In this document: piece after piece, positions 15,562 to 24,230 of the stretch | Layout of the letters: each line of letters opens with the position of its first letter | Position numbering within the stretch: the first letter of the stretch is position 1 | DNA from: Scatomonas sp963930955 | GTDB taxonomy: Bacteria > Bacillota > Clostridia > Lachnospirales > Lachnospiraceae | NCBI GenBank assembly: GCA_963930955.1 | Contig: OZ006967.1 | Coordinates: forward strand, 186,001-250,000 | Length of the DNA stretch: 64,000 nucleotides | Direction: 5' to 3' | Notes under the pieces: generated by a model | Seen by the model: the letters and a program-made list of their open reading frames with translations, nothing else | What the model was told of the DNA's origin: nothing | Database searches by the model: none | Position numbers and translations under genes: made by a program

Positions 15562-17085
15562 ATGTCGGAACGCATCTATCTGGCTGTGGATCTGAAATCC
15601 TTTTACGCTTCCGTGGAGTGCCGGGAGCGGAATCTGGATCCCCTGACTACCCATCTGGTGGTAGCGGACCGGAGCCGCACGGAGAAGACCATCTGCCTGG
15701 CGGTCTCCCCCTCCCTGAAAGCCTATGGGATCCCGGGACGGGCGCGGCTTTTCCAGGTGGCCCAGAGGGTGCGGGAGATCAATGCCTCCCGTCTGCTCCA
15801 GGCTCCCGGCCGCCGGTTTTCCGGCTCCTCCTTCCGGGACCTGGAACTTCAGCAGGATCCTTCCTTGGAACTGGACTACATTGCCGCCCCGCCCCGGATG
15901 GCTCTGTACATGGAGTACAGCGCCCGGGTCTACAGCATCTATCTGAAATACGCCGCCCCGGAGGACATTCATGTCTACTCCATTGACGAGGTGTTCATAG
16001 ATATCACCCCCTATCTGGATTCCCGGGGTATGAGTCCCCGGCAGCTGGCCCGGGCCATTCTGCTGGATGTGCAGAACACCGTGGGCATTGCTGCCGCCGC
16101 CGGCATCGGCACCAACCTTTACCTTTGCAAGGTCGCCCTGGATATTGAAGCCAAGCGTGTGCAGCCCGATGCCTGGGGAGTGCGGATCGCCCAGCTCAAC
16201 GAACTCTCCTACCGGAGGAAGCTTTGGGATCACCGGCCCATTACCGATTTCTGGCGGGTAGGCCGGGGCTATGCCAGGAAGCTGGCCCGCTATGGTCTCC
16301 ACACCATGGGGGAAATTGCCCTCTGTTCCCTGGGTGGACCCAGGGACTACCGGAATGAGGACCTGCTGTACCGGCTGTTCGGGGTGAACGCGGAGCTGCT
16401 CATCGATCACGCCTGGGGCTGGGAGCCCTGCACCATGGGGGACATCAAAGCTTACCGCCCCCAGGCTTCCAGCATCGGCTCCGGCCAGGTGCTGCACTGC
16501 CCCTACCCCTTTCCCCGGGCCCGGCTGGTTTTGCGGGAAATGGCGGACGCCCTGGCTCTGGATCTGGTCTCCCGGGGACTGATGACAGATCAGCTGGTCC
16601 TGACCGTAGGCTACGACATTGAAAATCTCCGGGACAGCAGCCGCAGGGAAAACTACCGGGGCCCCGTTGCCACGGATCACTACGGGCGCTCCGTGCCGAA
16701 ACACGCCCACGGTACCCAGGGGCTGGAGACCTATACCTTTTCCTCCGCCCGGATCCTGGAAGCAGCTACGGCTCTCTTTGACCGGATTGCAGATCCCTCC
16801 CTGCTGATCCGGCGGCTCACCCTTACCGCAGGCCATGTGCTGCCGGAACAGGAAGCCCTCTCCAGGGAAACCTACCAGCAGCTGGATCTTTTTACCGACT
16901 ACGAAACCCTCCGGCAGCAGCAGGCCCGGGAAGCCTCCCGGCGCCGCCGGGAATGGAATCTGCAGAAGGCGCTGCTGGAGATCCGCAGAAAATACGGGAA
17001 AAACGCGGTCCTGCGGGGCATGAGCCTGCAGGAAGGGGCCACCGCCCGAGACCGCAATCAGCAGATCGGAGGACACAGAGCATGA
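15562..17085 (+). CDS. Y-family (DinB/UmuC-type) translesion DNA polymerase
   Basis: A 507-residue error-prone polymerase that bypasses damaged template bases. The palm motifs AVDLKSFYASVEC (near residue 7) and VYSIDEVFIDITPYL carry the metal-binding acidic residues. Helix-hairpin-helix and little-finger regions follow (RVGRGYARKLARYGLHTMGEIA, ILEAATALFDRI). ATG at 15562 is 11 bases after AGGAGG; a TTG three codons earlier is only two bases from it. The LexA box in its promoter and the small YolD-like gene overlapping its end match the SOS-induced polymerase operons of Clostridia. Confidence 0.93.
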   Translation: MSERIYLAVDLKSFYASVECRERNLDPLTTHLVVADRSRTEKTICLAVSPSLKAYGIPGRARLFQVAQRVREINASRLLQAPGRRFSGSSFRDLELQQDPSLELDYIAAPPRMALYMEYSARVYSIYLKYAAPEDIHVYSIDEVFIDITPYLDSRGMSPRQLARAILLDVQNTVGIAAAAGIGTNLYLCKVALDIEAKRVQPDAWGVRIAQLNELSYRRKLWDHRPITDFWRVGRGYARKLARYGLHTMGEIALCSLGGPRDYRNEDLLYRLFGVNAELLIDHAWGWEPCTMGDIKAYRPQASSIGSGQVLHCPYPFPRARLVLREMADALALDLVSRGLMTDQLVLTVGYDIENLRDSSRRENYRGPVATDHYGRSVPKHAHGTQGLETYTFSSARILEAATALFDRIADPSLLIRRLTLTAGHVLPEQEALSRETYQQLDLFTDYETLRQQQAREASRRRREWNLQKALLEIRRKYGKNAVLRGMSLQEGATARDRNQQIGGHRA

Positions 17086-17276
17086 AAAAATCTTACGAGC
17101 AGCTCCTTTTCCTTCCCCACCACGTATCCGTCTCCCATACCCCCATGCCCCGGAGCAGCCGGGCCGCCCAGTTTGCCCCTTTCGCGGCGCTCACCGGCTA
17201 TGAACAGGTTCTGCGGGAGCAGGAACAGCTGGCAGAAGCAAAAGAGGAACCGGCATTCCCTTTTACAGAGATTTAA
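17082..17276 (+). CDS. YolD-like small protein coupled to the Y-family polymerase
   Basis: A 64-residue protein starting MKKSYEQLLFLPHHVS with the motif RAAQFAPFAALTGYE, which recurs in YolD-like proteins encoded beside translesion polymerases in Firmicutes. Its ATG overlaps the polymerase stop as ATGA, so translation is coupled. YolD-like proteins are thought to assist or control the polymerase; the mechanism is not established. Confidence 0.8.
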   Translation: MKKSYEQLLFLPHHVSVSHTPMPRSSRAAQFAPFAALTGYEQVLREQEQLAEAKEEPAFPFTEI

Positions 17277-17328
17277 TCTTTCTTTTGATTTACCGCGATG
17301 GAACCTTCCTCTTCCCCGGACATATAAT

Positions 17329-17383
17329 GGCGTCAGTATACACAGGGACAATACGGTCGTTTTGCCCCTTGTACACGGACGCC
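17329..17383. repeat. Inverted repeat sharing a 32-base segment with the element at 33048
   Basis: GGCGTC at 17329 and GACGCC ending at 17383 bound an imperfect hairpin of about 19-bp arms. Bases 17330-17361 match 33048-33079 at 28 of 32 positions, so this is a dispersed intergenic repeat. A TATAAT sits immediately before it (17323-17328). Confidence 0.65.
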
Positions 17384-17418
17384 AAGTTCAGTTTTGTAAG
17401 AAAGAAGGAAGGATCATT

Positions 17419-17835
17419 ATGACTTTAACAATGAATGACAGCCGCATGAAACGGCTTCTGGAGGAAATCCGTCCGGAGGGGGAAACCTACCTGGGAATGG
17501 CCTGGGGAGCGCTTCTGGACGGCCCCGCAAAAATGCTGGCTCTTGGAGGCATTGGCAGTATCCCCTGTTATGTCGGCATTACGAAGAATTTTCTGGCGAT
17601 CGCAGCCACAGGAATCATGGACAGTTCCTCCCTCTGCGGCAGTCTCTGCATTCCCCTGGATCAGCTGGAAAAAATCCGCGTCGCCCACGGACTTTTTCCT
17701 TTCCAGAAAATCATCCGCATCCAGGCAGAGGGAATAAAACTGAGATTCTCTCTTTCCAACAATTCCGCCACTGCCCGGGTACGGAATCAGCGGGAGAGCG
17801 TGCAGATCATCTGCGACACTCTGAACGCCGCCTGA
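17419..17835 (+). CDS. Conserved hypothetical protein, possibly PH-like fold
   Basis: A 138-residue soluble protein. It begins MTLTMNDSRMKRLLEEI and has alternating hydrophobic strands (MLALGGIGSIPCYVGITKNFLAIAA, IPLDQLEKIRVAHGLFPFQKIIRIQAEG) followed by a C-terminal helix. The pattern resembles bacterial PH-like (GRAM-type) domains, but I do not recognise the family. The start at 17419 follows AAGGAAGGA. It stands alone after the dispersed repeat and converges with the glgX-like gene. Confidence 0.75.
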   Translation: MTLTMNDSRMKRLLEEIRPEGETYLGMAWGALLDGPAKMLALGGIGSIPCYVGITKNFLAIAATGIMDSSSLCGSLCIPLDQLEKIRVAHGLFPFQKIIRIQAEGIKLRFSLSNNSATARVRNQRESVQIICDTLNAA

Positions 17836-17874
17836 GTTTTTCTTTTTTCCTCTCTTGAATCCGCCGCGGTCCTC

Positions 17875-19962
17875 CTACGCCCGGACCAGGACCAGCGCCG
17901 CAATGGATCGGGCCTGGATGGAGAACCGGTCCCCTTTTATGGGCGTATCCGGCTGGAAAGGTTCCCGGCAGGCCGTGTGAAAGGCCATCTCCCACTTTCT
18001 GCCCTCCGGGGCTTCCGGGAGCTCCTGATCGTGGGCTTCCCAATGGGCGTTGATGCAGAGCAGCACGCAGTCGTCCTGCCCGTCTTCCTTTTTGCCGGAA
18101 AACAGCACTCCCAGCTGACGGGTATAGTCCGGTATCTTCCCGTTCCAGGCGGCCCCATGGTGGAAAGACACGTCCGGCCATCCCCAGGACGCAGGCTGCA
18201 GGCTGCCCCGGAGAACCGGATGTTCTCTGCGGAAAGCAATCAGATCCGCCGTAAAGTCATGGAGATCCCGGTACTGTTCCAACCGGCTCCAGTCCAGCCA
18301 GGAAATTTCGTTGTCCTGGCAGTAGCCGTTGTTATTTCCCATCTGGGTGTTTCCAAATTCATCCCCCGCCAGAAACATCACCGCTCCCCGGCTGCAGAAC
18401 AGAGCTGCCATGGCATTCTTCCGCATGCGGTCCCGGAGTTCCAGAACATCTTCTCTGTCTGTCTCTCCCTCCGCGCCGCAGTTCCAGCTGTTGTTGTCAT
18501 TGGCTCCGTCTGTATTTCCCCAGCCGTTGGCCTCATTGTGCTTCTCATTATAGGCATACAGATCATAAAGCGTAAATCCGTCATGGCAGTTCAGGAAATT
18601 GACGGAGGCGTCCTGCCTCCGCTCCGGCGGATAAAGGTCCGGAGATCCCAGGATCCTCTGCAGCGCTGCCCGGGCCATGCCGCCATCTCCTTTCAGGAAG
18701 CGTCGCATATCGTCCCGGTACTTTCCATTCCACTCTGCCCAGCGATTCCAGGAGGGGAAGGATCCCACCTGATACAGACCGCCGGCATCCCAGGCCTCGG
18801 CAATGAGTTTTACCTGCCCCAGGATCGGATCAAAAGCCAGGCTTTCCAGCAGGGGCGGCTGGGAAAGAGGCGCCCCGTTTTCATCCCGGCCCAGGATCGA
18901 GGCCAGATCAAAGCGGAAGCCGTCCACCCGGTACTCTATGACCCAATGCCGCAGGCAGTTCAGAATAAACTGGCGCACCACCGGCTGGTTGCAGTTCAGG
19001 GTATTGCCCACCCCGGAAAAATTATAATATTTTCCGTCCGGAGTCAGCATATAGTAGAGATTATTGTCGATCCCCTTAAACGAGAAAAAGGGCCCTCTCT
19101 CGTCTCCTTCCGCCGTATGGTTAAACACCACGTCCAGGATCACTTCTATTCCGTGGGCGTTCAATTCCCGGATCAGCTCCTTCAGTTCCGTTCCTTCCCG
19201 GTTAAATTCCAGCTCCGACGCATAGCTGGTGTTGGGAGCAAAAAAGCAGACCGTATTATAGCCCCAGTAGTTCAGAAGTTTCCTGCCGTCCACGATCCGT
19301 TCGTCCGCCACCTCATCAAACTCAAAGATGGGCATCAGCTCCACTGCGTTCACACCCAGTTCCAGCAGATACGGGATTTTTTCCATGAGCCCCCGAAAAG
19401 TTCCCGGATGCCGTACCCCGGAGCTTTTGTGCCGGGTAAATCCCCTCACATGAAGCTCATAAATAACCATATCCCGGAAGGGTACCTTGGAATCGTGAAA
19501 TCCGCTCCAGTCAAAACTGTCCTCCACTACCCGGCCATGATAGTCTCTGCCTTCCTCCTGCTTTTCACCCCAGACGCTCTGCCCTGTAACCGCCCGGGCA
19601 TAAGGATCCAGCAAAAATCTGTTTTTGTCAAAAAGAAGCCCTCTGGCCGGGTCCCAGGGGCCGTCCATCCGGTAGGCATACTCAATCTCCGTAATATCCA
19701 GACCGTAAACGATCATAGAGTAGGTATGCCCGATCCGGCAGTCCTCCGGAAAAGGCAGAATCGCAAAAGGTTCCCTTTCATTTCTGTGAAACAGGCAGAG
19801 TTCGCAGGATACCGCACCTCTGGAGGAAACGGTAAAGCTTACGCCGCCAGGCACCGTCACCGCCCCGTTTACATGAAACAGGCCTGGCCGGATCCGGAAG
19901 CCGGATTCGGACGCTCCGGCCAAAAGGGCCGGCGCCCGGTTTTCCATTCTTGATTTTTCCAT
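17875..19962 (-). CDS. glgX: Glycogen debranching enzyme (isoamylase/GlgX type, GH13)
   Basis: A 695-residue GH13 enzyme that cleaves alpha-1,6 branches in glycogen or related glucans. An N-terminal CBM48-like domain (EIEYAYRMDGPWDPARGLLFDKNRFLLDPYA) is followed by the barrel. Catalytic regions are VDGFRFDLAS (nucleophile Asp), IAEAWDAGG (acid/base Glu) and NFLNCHDGFTLYD (transition-state Asp). WGNTDGANDNNSWNCGAEGE is typical of the isoamylase/GlgX group. AAGGAGG lies just before the ATG. A small membrane-protein gene precedes it. Confidence 0.93.
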   Translation of the reverse strand: MEKSRMENRAPALLAGASESGFRIRPGLFHVNGAVTVPGGVSFTVSSRGAVSCELCLFHRNEREPFAILPFPEDCRIGHTYSMIVYGLDITEIEYAYRMDGPWDPARGLLFDKNRFLLDPYARAVTGQSVWGEKQEEGRDYHGRVVEDSFDWSGFHDSKVPFRDMVIYELHVRGFTRHKSSGVRHPGTFRGLMEKIPYLLELGVNAVELMPIFEFDEVADERIVDGRKLLNYWGYNTVCFFAPNTSYASELEFNREGTELKELIRELNAHGIEVILDVVFNHTAEGDERGPFFSFKGIDNNLYYMLTPDGKYYNFSGVGNTLNCNQPVVRQFILNCLRHWVIEYRVDGFRFDLASILGRDENGAPLSQPPLLESLAFDPILGQVKLIAEAWDAGGLYQVGSFPSWNRWAEWNGKYRDDMRRFLKGDGGMARAALQRILGSPDLYPPERRQDASVNFLNCHDGFTLYDLYAYNEKHNEANGWGNTDGANDNNSWNCGAEGETDREDVLELRDRMRKNAMAALFCSRGAVMFLAGDEFGNTQMGNNNGYCQDNEISWLDWSRLEQYRDLHDFTADLIAFRREHPVLRGSLQPASWGWPDVSFHHGAAWNGKIPDYTRQLGVLFSGKKEDGQDDCVLLCINAHWEAHDQELPEAPEGRKWEMAFHTACREPFQPDTPIKGDRFSIQARSIAALVLVRA

Positions 19963-20043
19963 AGGCTGCCTCCTTTTCTTAAAATCCGCAGTACATTTCT
20001 GCTTCCATTATAAAGCCTTCCGGCAGCCCCTGGCAACCTGCTG

Positions 20044-20199
20044 TTACGCTTTCTGACTCCTCCACTCCGTCACTGCGCCGATGCACCGGGCGATGAGCCC
20101 GCCCATCAGCAGAAGCAGCATCACCGGCGCCATAGCCAGCAAAAACAAAACAAATTTCCCAGCTTCCCGGATCTTTTCCCCAAAACCTTTTCTTTCCAT
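20044..20199 (-). CDS. Small single-helix membrane protein
   Basis: A 51-residue protein, MERKGFGEKIREAGKF then one hydrophobic helix of about 25 residues and a basic tail ending EWRSQKA. GGGAGG stands seven bases before the ATG, and the charge layout suits an inner-membrane anchor with the positive N-terminus inside. It lies 81 bases before the debranching enzyme gene on the same strand. Function unknown. Confidence 0.65.
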   Translation of the reverse strand: MERKGFGEKIREAGKFVLFLLAMAPVMLLLLMGGLIARCIGAVTEWRSQKA

Positions 20200-20350
20200 A
20201 TTTACCTCCCTTTTTTCGTCTGTCTCCGCATCCTTGGGCCGGATCCCCCTGTCTTTCTTCTATGATCCATATTTTAGCAGACAAATCTTATGGCAGGCCT
20301 GCGAAACCCTTTAAGTTTTTCTTAGTAAATCTGCTGTAGTTCCGTATATG

Positions 20351-20380
20351 AAAAAAGGAGCTGCCGCAGTCAGCGGCAGC
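20351..20380 (-). terminator. Intrinsic terminator after the URO-D-family gene
   Basis: On the minus strand GCTGCCGC and GCGGCAGC form a perfect 8-bp stem around a 5-base loop, with six T residues following (20351-20356). Confidence 0.85.
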
Positions 20381-20387
20381 CCTCCTA

Positions 20388-21407
20388 CTATCCAGGCGTT
20401 TTCTTTATTCTGATGTGTAAAACGATGATTCCCATAAACACTTCCTCCGGAGAGCCGTTGGCAGTCAGATAGGAGGGCGCATCCCCCATGATACACACCT
20501 GATCTCCCAGCACTTCCCGGGCCTTGCGGATATCCGTGGTTCCATCCAGCATCAGGATGCACTTCTTCTCCGGCAGATCCTTCAGGGATTCCAGTTCTGT
20601 ATCCCAGCAGGAATCAAAATGAAGGATGGGCACTACATTCCGGTCTACACAGGCCTTGATCAGCTTCAGGGTATCCGGCCATACAAATTCCATCCAGGTG
20701 TCGTGGGACAGGAATTGAGGCGCGCCCCTCCAGACGCCTACCCAGGCGCTGAGGGGATGCTGGGCATCCATCTGGGCCGTGGCTGCTTTGTATGTATAAT
20801 CCATAGCATTATCCAGGGCTGCCCGCACCAGTTCCGGCTCTTCGCACAGATCAATGAAAAAATTCATCAGTCCTCTGGCTCCGCAGAACCCTTCAAAAGG
20901 CGAACAGAAATTCCCCGCATTCACCACCGGAACCTGTGCTTCCTCCGCCAGCCGCCTGACTGTCCCGGGCATCGCCTGAAGGAATGGGATCGTTTTCTTC
21001 ATGGGATCCCCCAGCACCTTCACCATAAACTCCTGAAGCCAGGCTTCGTATCCCACCTTCAGAATTTTCTCATAATCTTCCCGGTGCATGTTCTCTTTTT
21101 CATCGATCTGCCACAATTCATCCTCCGGAAGTTCCACACCCGGCACACGCACAGCAGACAGCCACTGGCCGCAGAGAATATAGGGAGAAATAATCGGGGT
21201 GTGCAGGGTATCGATACAGGGATGTCTTCTGCAGAAATTCACAGCCGCCCCGGCCGCCGCATCGTAGTCGGAGATATAGGTGGAAATCTTCATTCCCTCC
21301 GCTCTGGCCAGATATGCGGGACCATTGTAGGAAAAAGGAATCTTATCCACCGGCTCCATGTGAACCGCGTCCATGGTCCGTTTCAGTCTTTCCTCATACA
21401 AACTCAT
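20388..21407 (-). CDS. Uroporphyrinogen decarboxylase-family (MtaA/CmuA-type) protein, C-terminus truncated
   Basis: A 339-residue URO-D fold protein: LKRTMDAVHMEPVDKIPFSYNGPAYL, ISDYDAAAGAAVNFCRR, PILHFDSCWDTELESLKDLP and LDGTTDIRKAREVLGDQVCIMGD. Non-haem members are usually corrinoid or CoM methyltransferases. Relatives continue after the GDxPxxxLxxGTPEEV region for some 40 residues containing a glycine-rich GGFILSSGC strand. Here the chain ends EEVFMGIIVLHIRIKKTPG right before a terminator, so the end appears lost. ATG at 21407 is five bases from GGAGG. It is divergent from the PucR regulator. Confidence 0.75.
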   Translation of the reverse strand: MSLYEERLKRTMDAVHMEPVDKIPFSYNGPAYLARAEGMKISTYISDYDAAAGAAVNFCRRHPCIDTLHTPIISPYILCGQWLSAVRVPGVELPEDELWQIDEKENMHREDYEKILKVGYEAWLQEFMVKVLGDPMKKTIPFLQAMPGTVRRLAEEAQVPVVNAGNFCSPFEGFCGARGLMNFFIDLCEEPELVRAALDNAMDYTYKAATAQMDAQHPLSAWVGVWRGAPQFLSHDTWMEFVWPDTLKLIKACVDRNVVPILHFDSCWDTELESLKDLPEKKCILMLDGTTDIRKAREVLGDQVCIMGDAPSYLTANGSPEEVFMGIIVLHIRIKKTPG

Positions 21408-21508
21408 ATGCATCCTCCTTTGTTTCTTAATAATTTATGCGAAACGCACATTCTCTTTATCCCCATTATAATTTCTATATATTCCGCAGACAATGTTCCC
21501 CCGGCATA

Positions 21509-21553
21509 TTGCGATCTGGTTTTTTTCCTTTTATAATGTGCTAAGAGCACATT
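21509..21553 (+). promoter_or_regulatory. Promoter and palindromic operator of the PucR-type gene
   Basis: TTGCGA (21509-21514) and TATAAT (21532-21537) are 17 bases apart. AATGTGCTAAGAGCACATT (21535-21553), a perfect 8-3-8 palindrome, overlaps the -10 and the start of transcription. It is a repressor-type site and probably serves autoregulation by the adjacent regulator. Confidence 0.75.
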
Positions 21554-21570
21554 ACCAGGGAGGGGCGTTT

Positions 21571-23022
21571 ATGCTGATCAGTATGTGGATCGTAAAGGAC
21601 TGGATGAAAAACTATGAAATGGATGCGGTAATCACGCATGGAGAGCAGGACGTAAAAGGCTTCCGTCTGTTTTCCAGCTATGAGGAAGTGAGCCAGCATT
21701 TTATTTACGCCGGACAGATGCGTCATTTTTTTCCTTCTGCCGCCAGCGGCCATATTGTGCTGATGCACCGGAATGATATCATTCAGATTAAAAACGCGGA
21801 TTTTGTCCAGGTGATCAATCAGCTGATGGCCTGCTTTGAATTTTATGAGGCCTGGAATACCAGGCTGATGATCGCAGCCTGTTCCCAGACTCCGGAACAG
21901 GATATCACCGATCTGTGCCGGGAAGTCATCGGACCCGTACAGGTCATAGATTTGAAAATGAATCTGGTAGCCTTTACCCGTGGATACCAGATAGGAGAAG
22001 TGAATCCCATCTGGGATAATTACATTCAAAATAAAAGTCTTTCTCTGCAGCTTATTAAGGCTCTGAAGGAAGACGAATTTCTGAAGCGGTATTCTGCCGT
22101 CAATCACATGTATCGTTTCCTCGCCCCCGCTGCCAGTCCCTACGTCTACGGAATTATGGACAGCCTCTTTGACGAGGCCGGAGGATTAATCGGACAGATT
22201 ATCTATGCCTATGATCACGAAATCACAGAAAAAGATATTCACATTGCCCGGATGGTGAGTTTTGCTTTTCATTCTGTGCGGGGCCGGAAATGGGAGGACT
22301 ACAATCACGATATCTCCGCTTCCATCTTGCAGGAAGGACTGGATCAGGGCAGCATCTCCAGGGATCACTTAAAACGCCTGCAGATTATACAGGGCATCAC
22401 CGATGCAGATACCTTTATCCTTTGCAGTATCTGTGATCCCGGAAAAACAGCGGATCATCTTCAGGACTCCGTAGCACAGCGGATCCGCCGGGAACTGGAT
22501 CACGGGATTGTTTTCCCTTATAAAGAATACGTGCTGGTCTGTCTGAAAAACGACGCCTCTCTGAACCGCAATCTCCAGCGCCTGATCCAGGACTGCAAAG
22601 ACCTCCATATGCGGATCGGAAAAAGCTACGAAATCCGGGATTTATCCCTGATCCGGCACTATTTTCAGCAGACCGTAGACAGTCTGCTGCGGGGGCACGG
22701 GGCGGATCAGACCCTCTGTGATTTCAGAACCATCGCTCTGGAAACACTGATGGGGGCGGAAAATAATATCTACAAGCGCTGCTGCGCCCATCCCGCCGCT
22801 TCCGCCCTGCGGGGATATGATGCGCTTCACGGCAGTGAATTAACCCGTACGCTGCATCTTTTTCTGAAATATAACTGCAGTTATCTCCAGACAGCGGATA
22901 TGCTTCACGTTCACAGAAATACTGTTTTCTCCAGAATCCAGAAAATCCGGGATCTGTTTCAGATCAACCTGGAGGATCCCGATGAGCGGGAATACCTGCT
23001 GGTTTCCTTGCTGGTTCCGTAA
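21571..23022 (+). CDS. PucR-type transcriptional regulator (CdaR-like HTH_30 C-terminus)
   Basis: A 483-residue regulator. The long N-terminal part has PucR-like sensory regions (MLISMWIVKDWMKNYEMDAVITHGEQDVKGFRLFSSYEEV is its first half). The C-terminus is the HTH_30 domain HLFLKYNCSYLQTADMLHVHRNTVFSRIQKIRDLFQI. This class commonly controls nearby catabolic genes in response to their substrates. ATG at 21571 follows GGGAGGGG. It diverges from the URO-D-family gene and converges with the aminotransferase/dehydrogenase operon. Confidence 0.88.
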   Translation: MLISMWIVKDWMKNYEMDAVITHGEQDVKGFRLFSSYEEVSQHFIYAGQMRHFFPSAASGHIVLMHRNDIIQIKNADFVQVINQLMACFEFYEAWNTRLMIAACSQTPEQDITDLCREVIGPVQVIDLKMNLVAFTRGYQIGEVNPIWDNYIQNKSLSLQLIKALKEDEFLKRYSAVNHMYRFLAPAASPYVYGIMDSLFDEAGGLIGQIIYAYDHEITEKDIHIARMVSFAFHSVRGRKWEDYNHDISASILQEGLDQGSISRDHLKRLQIIQGITDADTFILCSICDPGKTADHLQDSVAQRIRRELDHGIVFPYKEYVLVCLKNDASLNRNLQRLIQDCKDLHMRIGKSYEIRDLSLIRHYFQQTVDSLLRGHGADQTLCDFRTIALETLMGAENNIYKRCCAHPAASALRGYDALHGSELTRTLHLFLKYNCSYLQTADMLHVHRNTVFSRIQKIRDLFQINLEDPDEREYLLVSLLVP

Positions 23023-23058
23023 TATCCGGCGGTTCTCTCCGGGATTTTTCTGAGCTGC

Positions 23059-23086
23059 AAAAAGGAAGCGCTTTCACAGCGCTTCC
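23059..23086 (-). terminator. Terminator of the importer-aminotransferase-dehydrogenase operon
   Basis: On the minus strand GGAAGCGCT and AGCGCTTCC form a perfect 9-bp stem followed by five T residues. The stem overlaps the last codons and stop of the dehydrogenase gene. Confidence 0.85.
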
Positions 23087-24210
23087 CTGTAAATTTCTTT
23101 TGTTTCTTCCGGGGTAAAGGCTCTTGGATGATTCTGGAGATTGGCGGCAGACACTCTGTAGGCATTCTCCGTCATCCACTCTATATCTTCCTCCCGGACG
23201 CCCTCCCGGCTCAGACTGGTAGTCAGGTCGATCTGCTTTAGGAATTCCCGGATCCGCTCCACACAGTCCTTTTCGTCACAGCCTCCCAGAAGCCGGGAAA
23301 TTACCGAGAATTTTTCCGGGGCCGCCTGGATGGAACGCTGAAATACCGGCGGGGTCAGCGCCGCCAGGCCTCTGCCGTGCGTAATATTGCGCAGTCCGCT
23401 GGCAGGATGCTCCAGCCCGTGGGGCGCTGTAACTCCTGCCTGGCCGATGACCATGCCGCCCAGTGTGCTGGCCAGAGAAATTCTGCGCCAGCCTTCCCGA
23501 TTTCCATAATCTTCATAGACTGAAACCAGATTTTCTCCCAGCAGCCGGATGCCTTCCAGGGCCAGGGCCTCTGTGATCGGCGAACAGGTTTTGCTGAGAT
23601 AGGCTTCCATACAGTGGCAAAGAGCGTCAAAGCCCACAGAGGCCAGCACCGGCTTCGGCATGGTGGTCATCAATTCCGGATCTATAATGGAAGCTCTGGC
23701 GATCACCAGATTGTCACGCAGGGATTTTTTATCCCTGGTGCGGTCGTCTGTCAGCACCGCGAAGCTGTTTCCCTCGCTTCCGGTTCCGCAGGTGGTGGGA
23801 ACCAGGATCAGCGGCAGGGCTTCTTTTCCCTTTTTTCTTCCGTAAATATAGTCAAAAATTTCCCCTTCGTTGCAGGCGGCAAAGGCAATCCCTTTGCTGC
23901 AGTCCATAATGCTCCCGCCGCCCAGCCCGACGACCAGCCGGCACTGGCTCTCCTTTGCCAGCTTTGCCCCTTTTTCTACTGTGGAGGCCGTAGGATTGGG
24001 CTCTGCCTGGTCAAAAACCACCGTCTGGACCCCTGCCTGCTTCAGCAAAGCCAGGGCCCGGTCCAGCAGGCCGGATTTTCTGGTACTGTTTCTCCCGGTA
24101 ACCAGCAGAGCTTTTTCTCCGTATTTTGCCGCCTCCTCTCCCAGAACTTCTATCTTCCCGTCCCCGAAAATCAGATTGACCGGAAGGTAATACCGAAACG
24201 CGTCTGTCAT
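23074..24210 (-). CDS. Iron-containing alcohol dehydrogenase
   Basis: A 378-residue group III (Fe-type) dehydrogenase that interconverts alcohols and aldehydes with NAD(P). Landmarks are FGDGKIEVLGEEA, the nucleotide-binding GLGGGSIMDCSKGIAF (about 95-110), PTTCGTGSEGNSFAV, the metal-binding FDALCHCMEAYLS, and GVTAPHGLEHPASG. It is the last gene of a six-gene operon after the class III aminotransferase. An aminotransferase followed by such a dehydrogenase suits amino compound to aldehyde to hydroxy compound, as in GABA or taurine degradation; the substrate is not identifiable here. Confidence 0.93.
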   Translation of the reverse strand: MTDAFRYYLPVNLIFGDGKIEVLGEEAAKYGEKALLVTGRNSTRKSGLLDRALALLKQAGVQTVVFDQAEPNPTASTVEKGAKLAKESQCRLVVGLGGGSIMDCSKGIAFAACNEGEIFDYIYGRKKGKEALPLILVPTTCGTGSEGNSFAVLTDDRTRDKKSLRDNLVIARASIIDPELMTTMPKPVLASVGFDALCHCMEAYLSKTCSPITEALALEGIRLLGENLVSVYEDYGNREGWRRISLASTLGGMVIGQAGVTAPHGLEHPASGLRNITHGRGLAALTPPVFQRSIQAAPEKFSVISRLLGGCDEKDCVERIREFLKQIDLTTSLSREGVREEDIEWMTENAYRVSAANLQNHPRAFTPEETKEIYREAL

Positions 24211-24230
24211 ATCTGTTCCTCCTATGTCTG

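Noticed and set aside
19979..20284. 101-codon frame beside glgX
   Set aside because: It is an alternative frame over the better-supported 51-residue membrane protein, with no motif.
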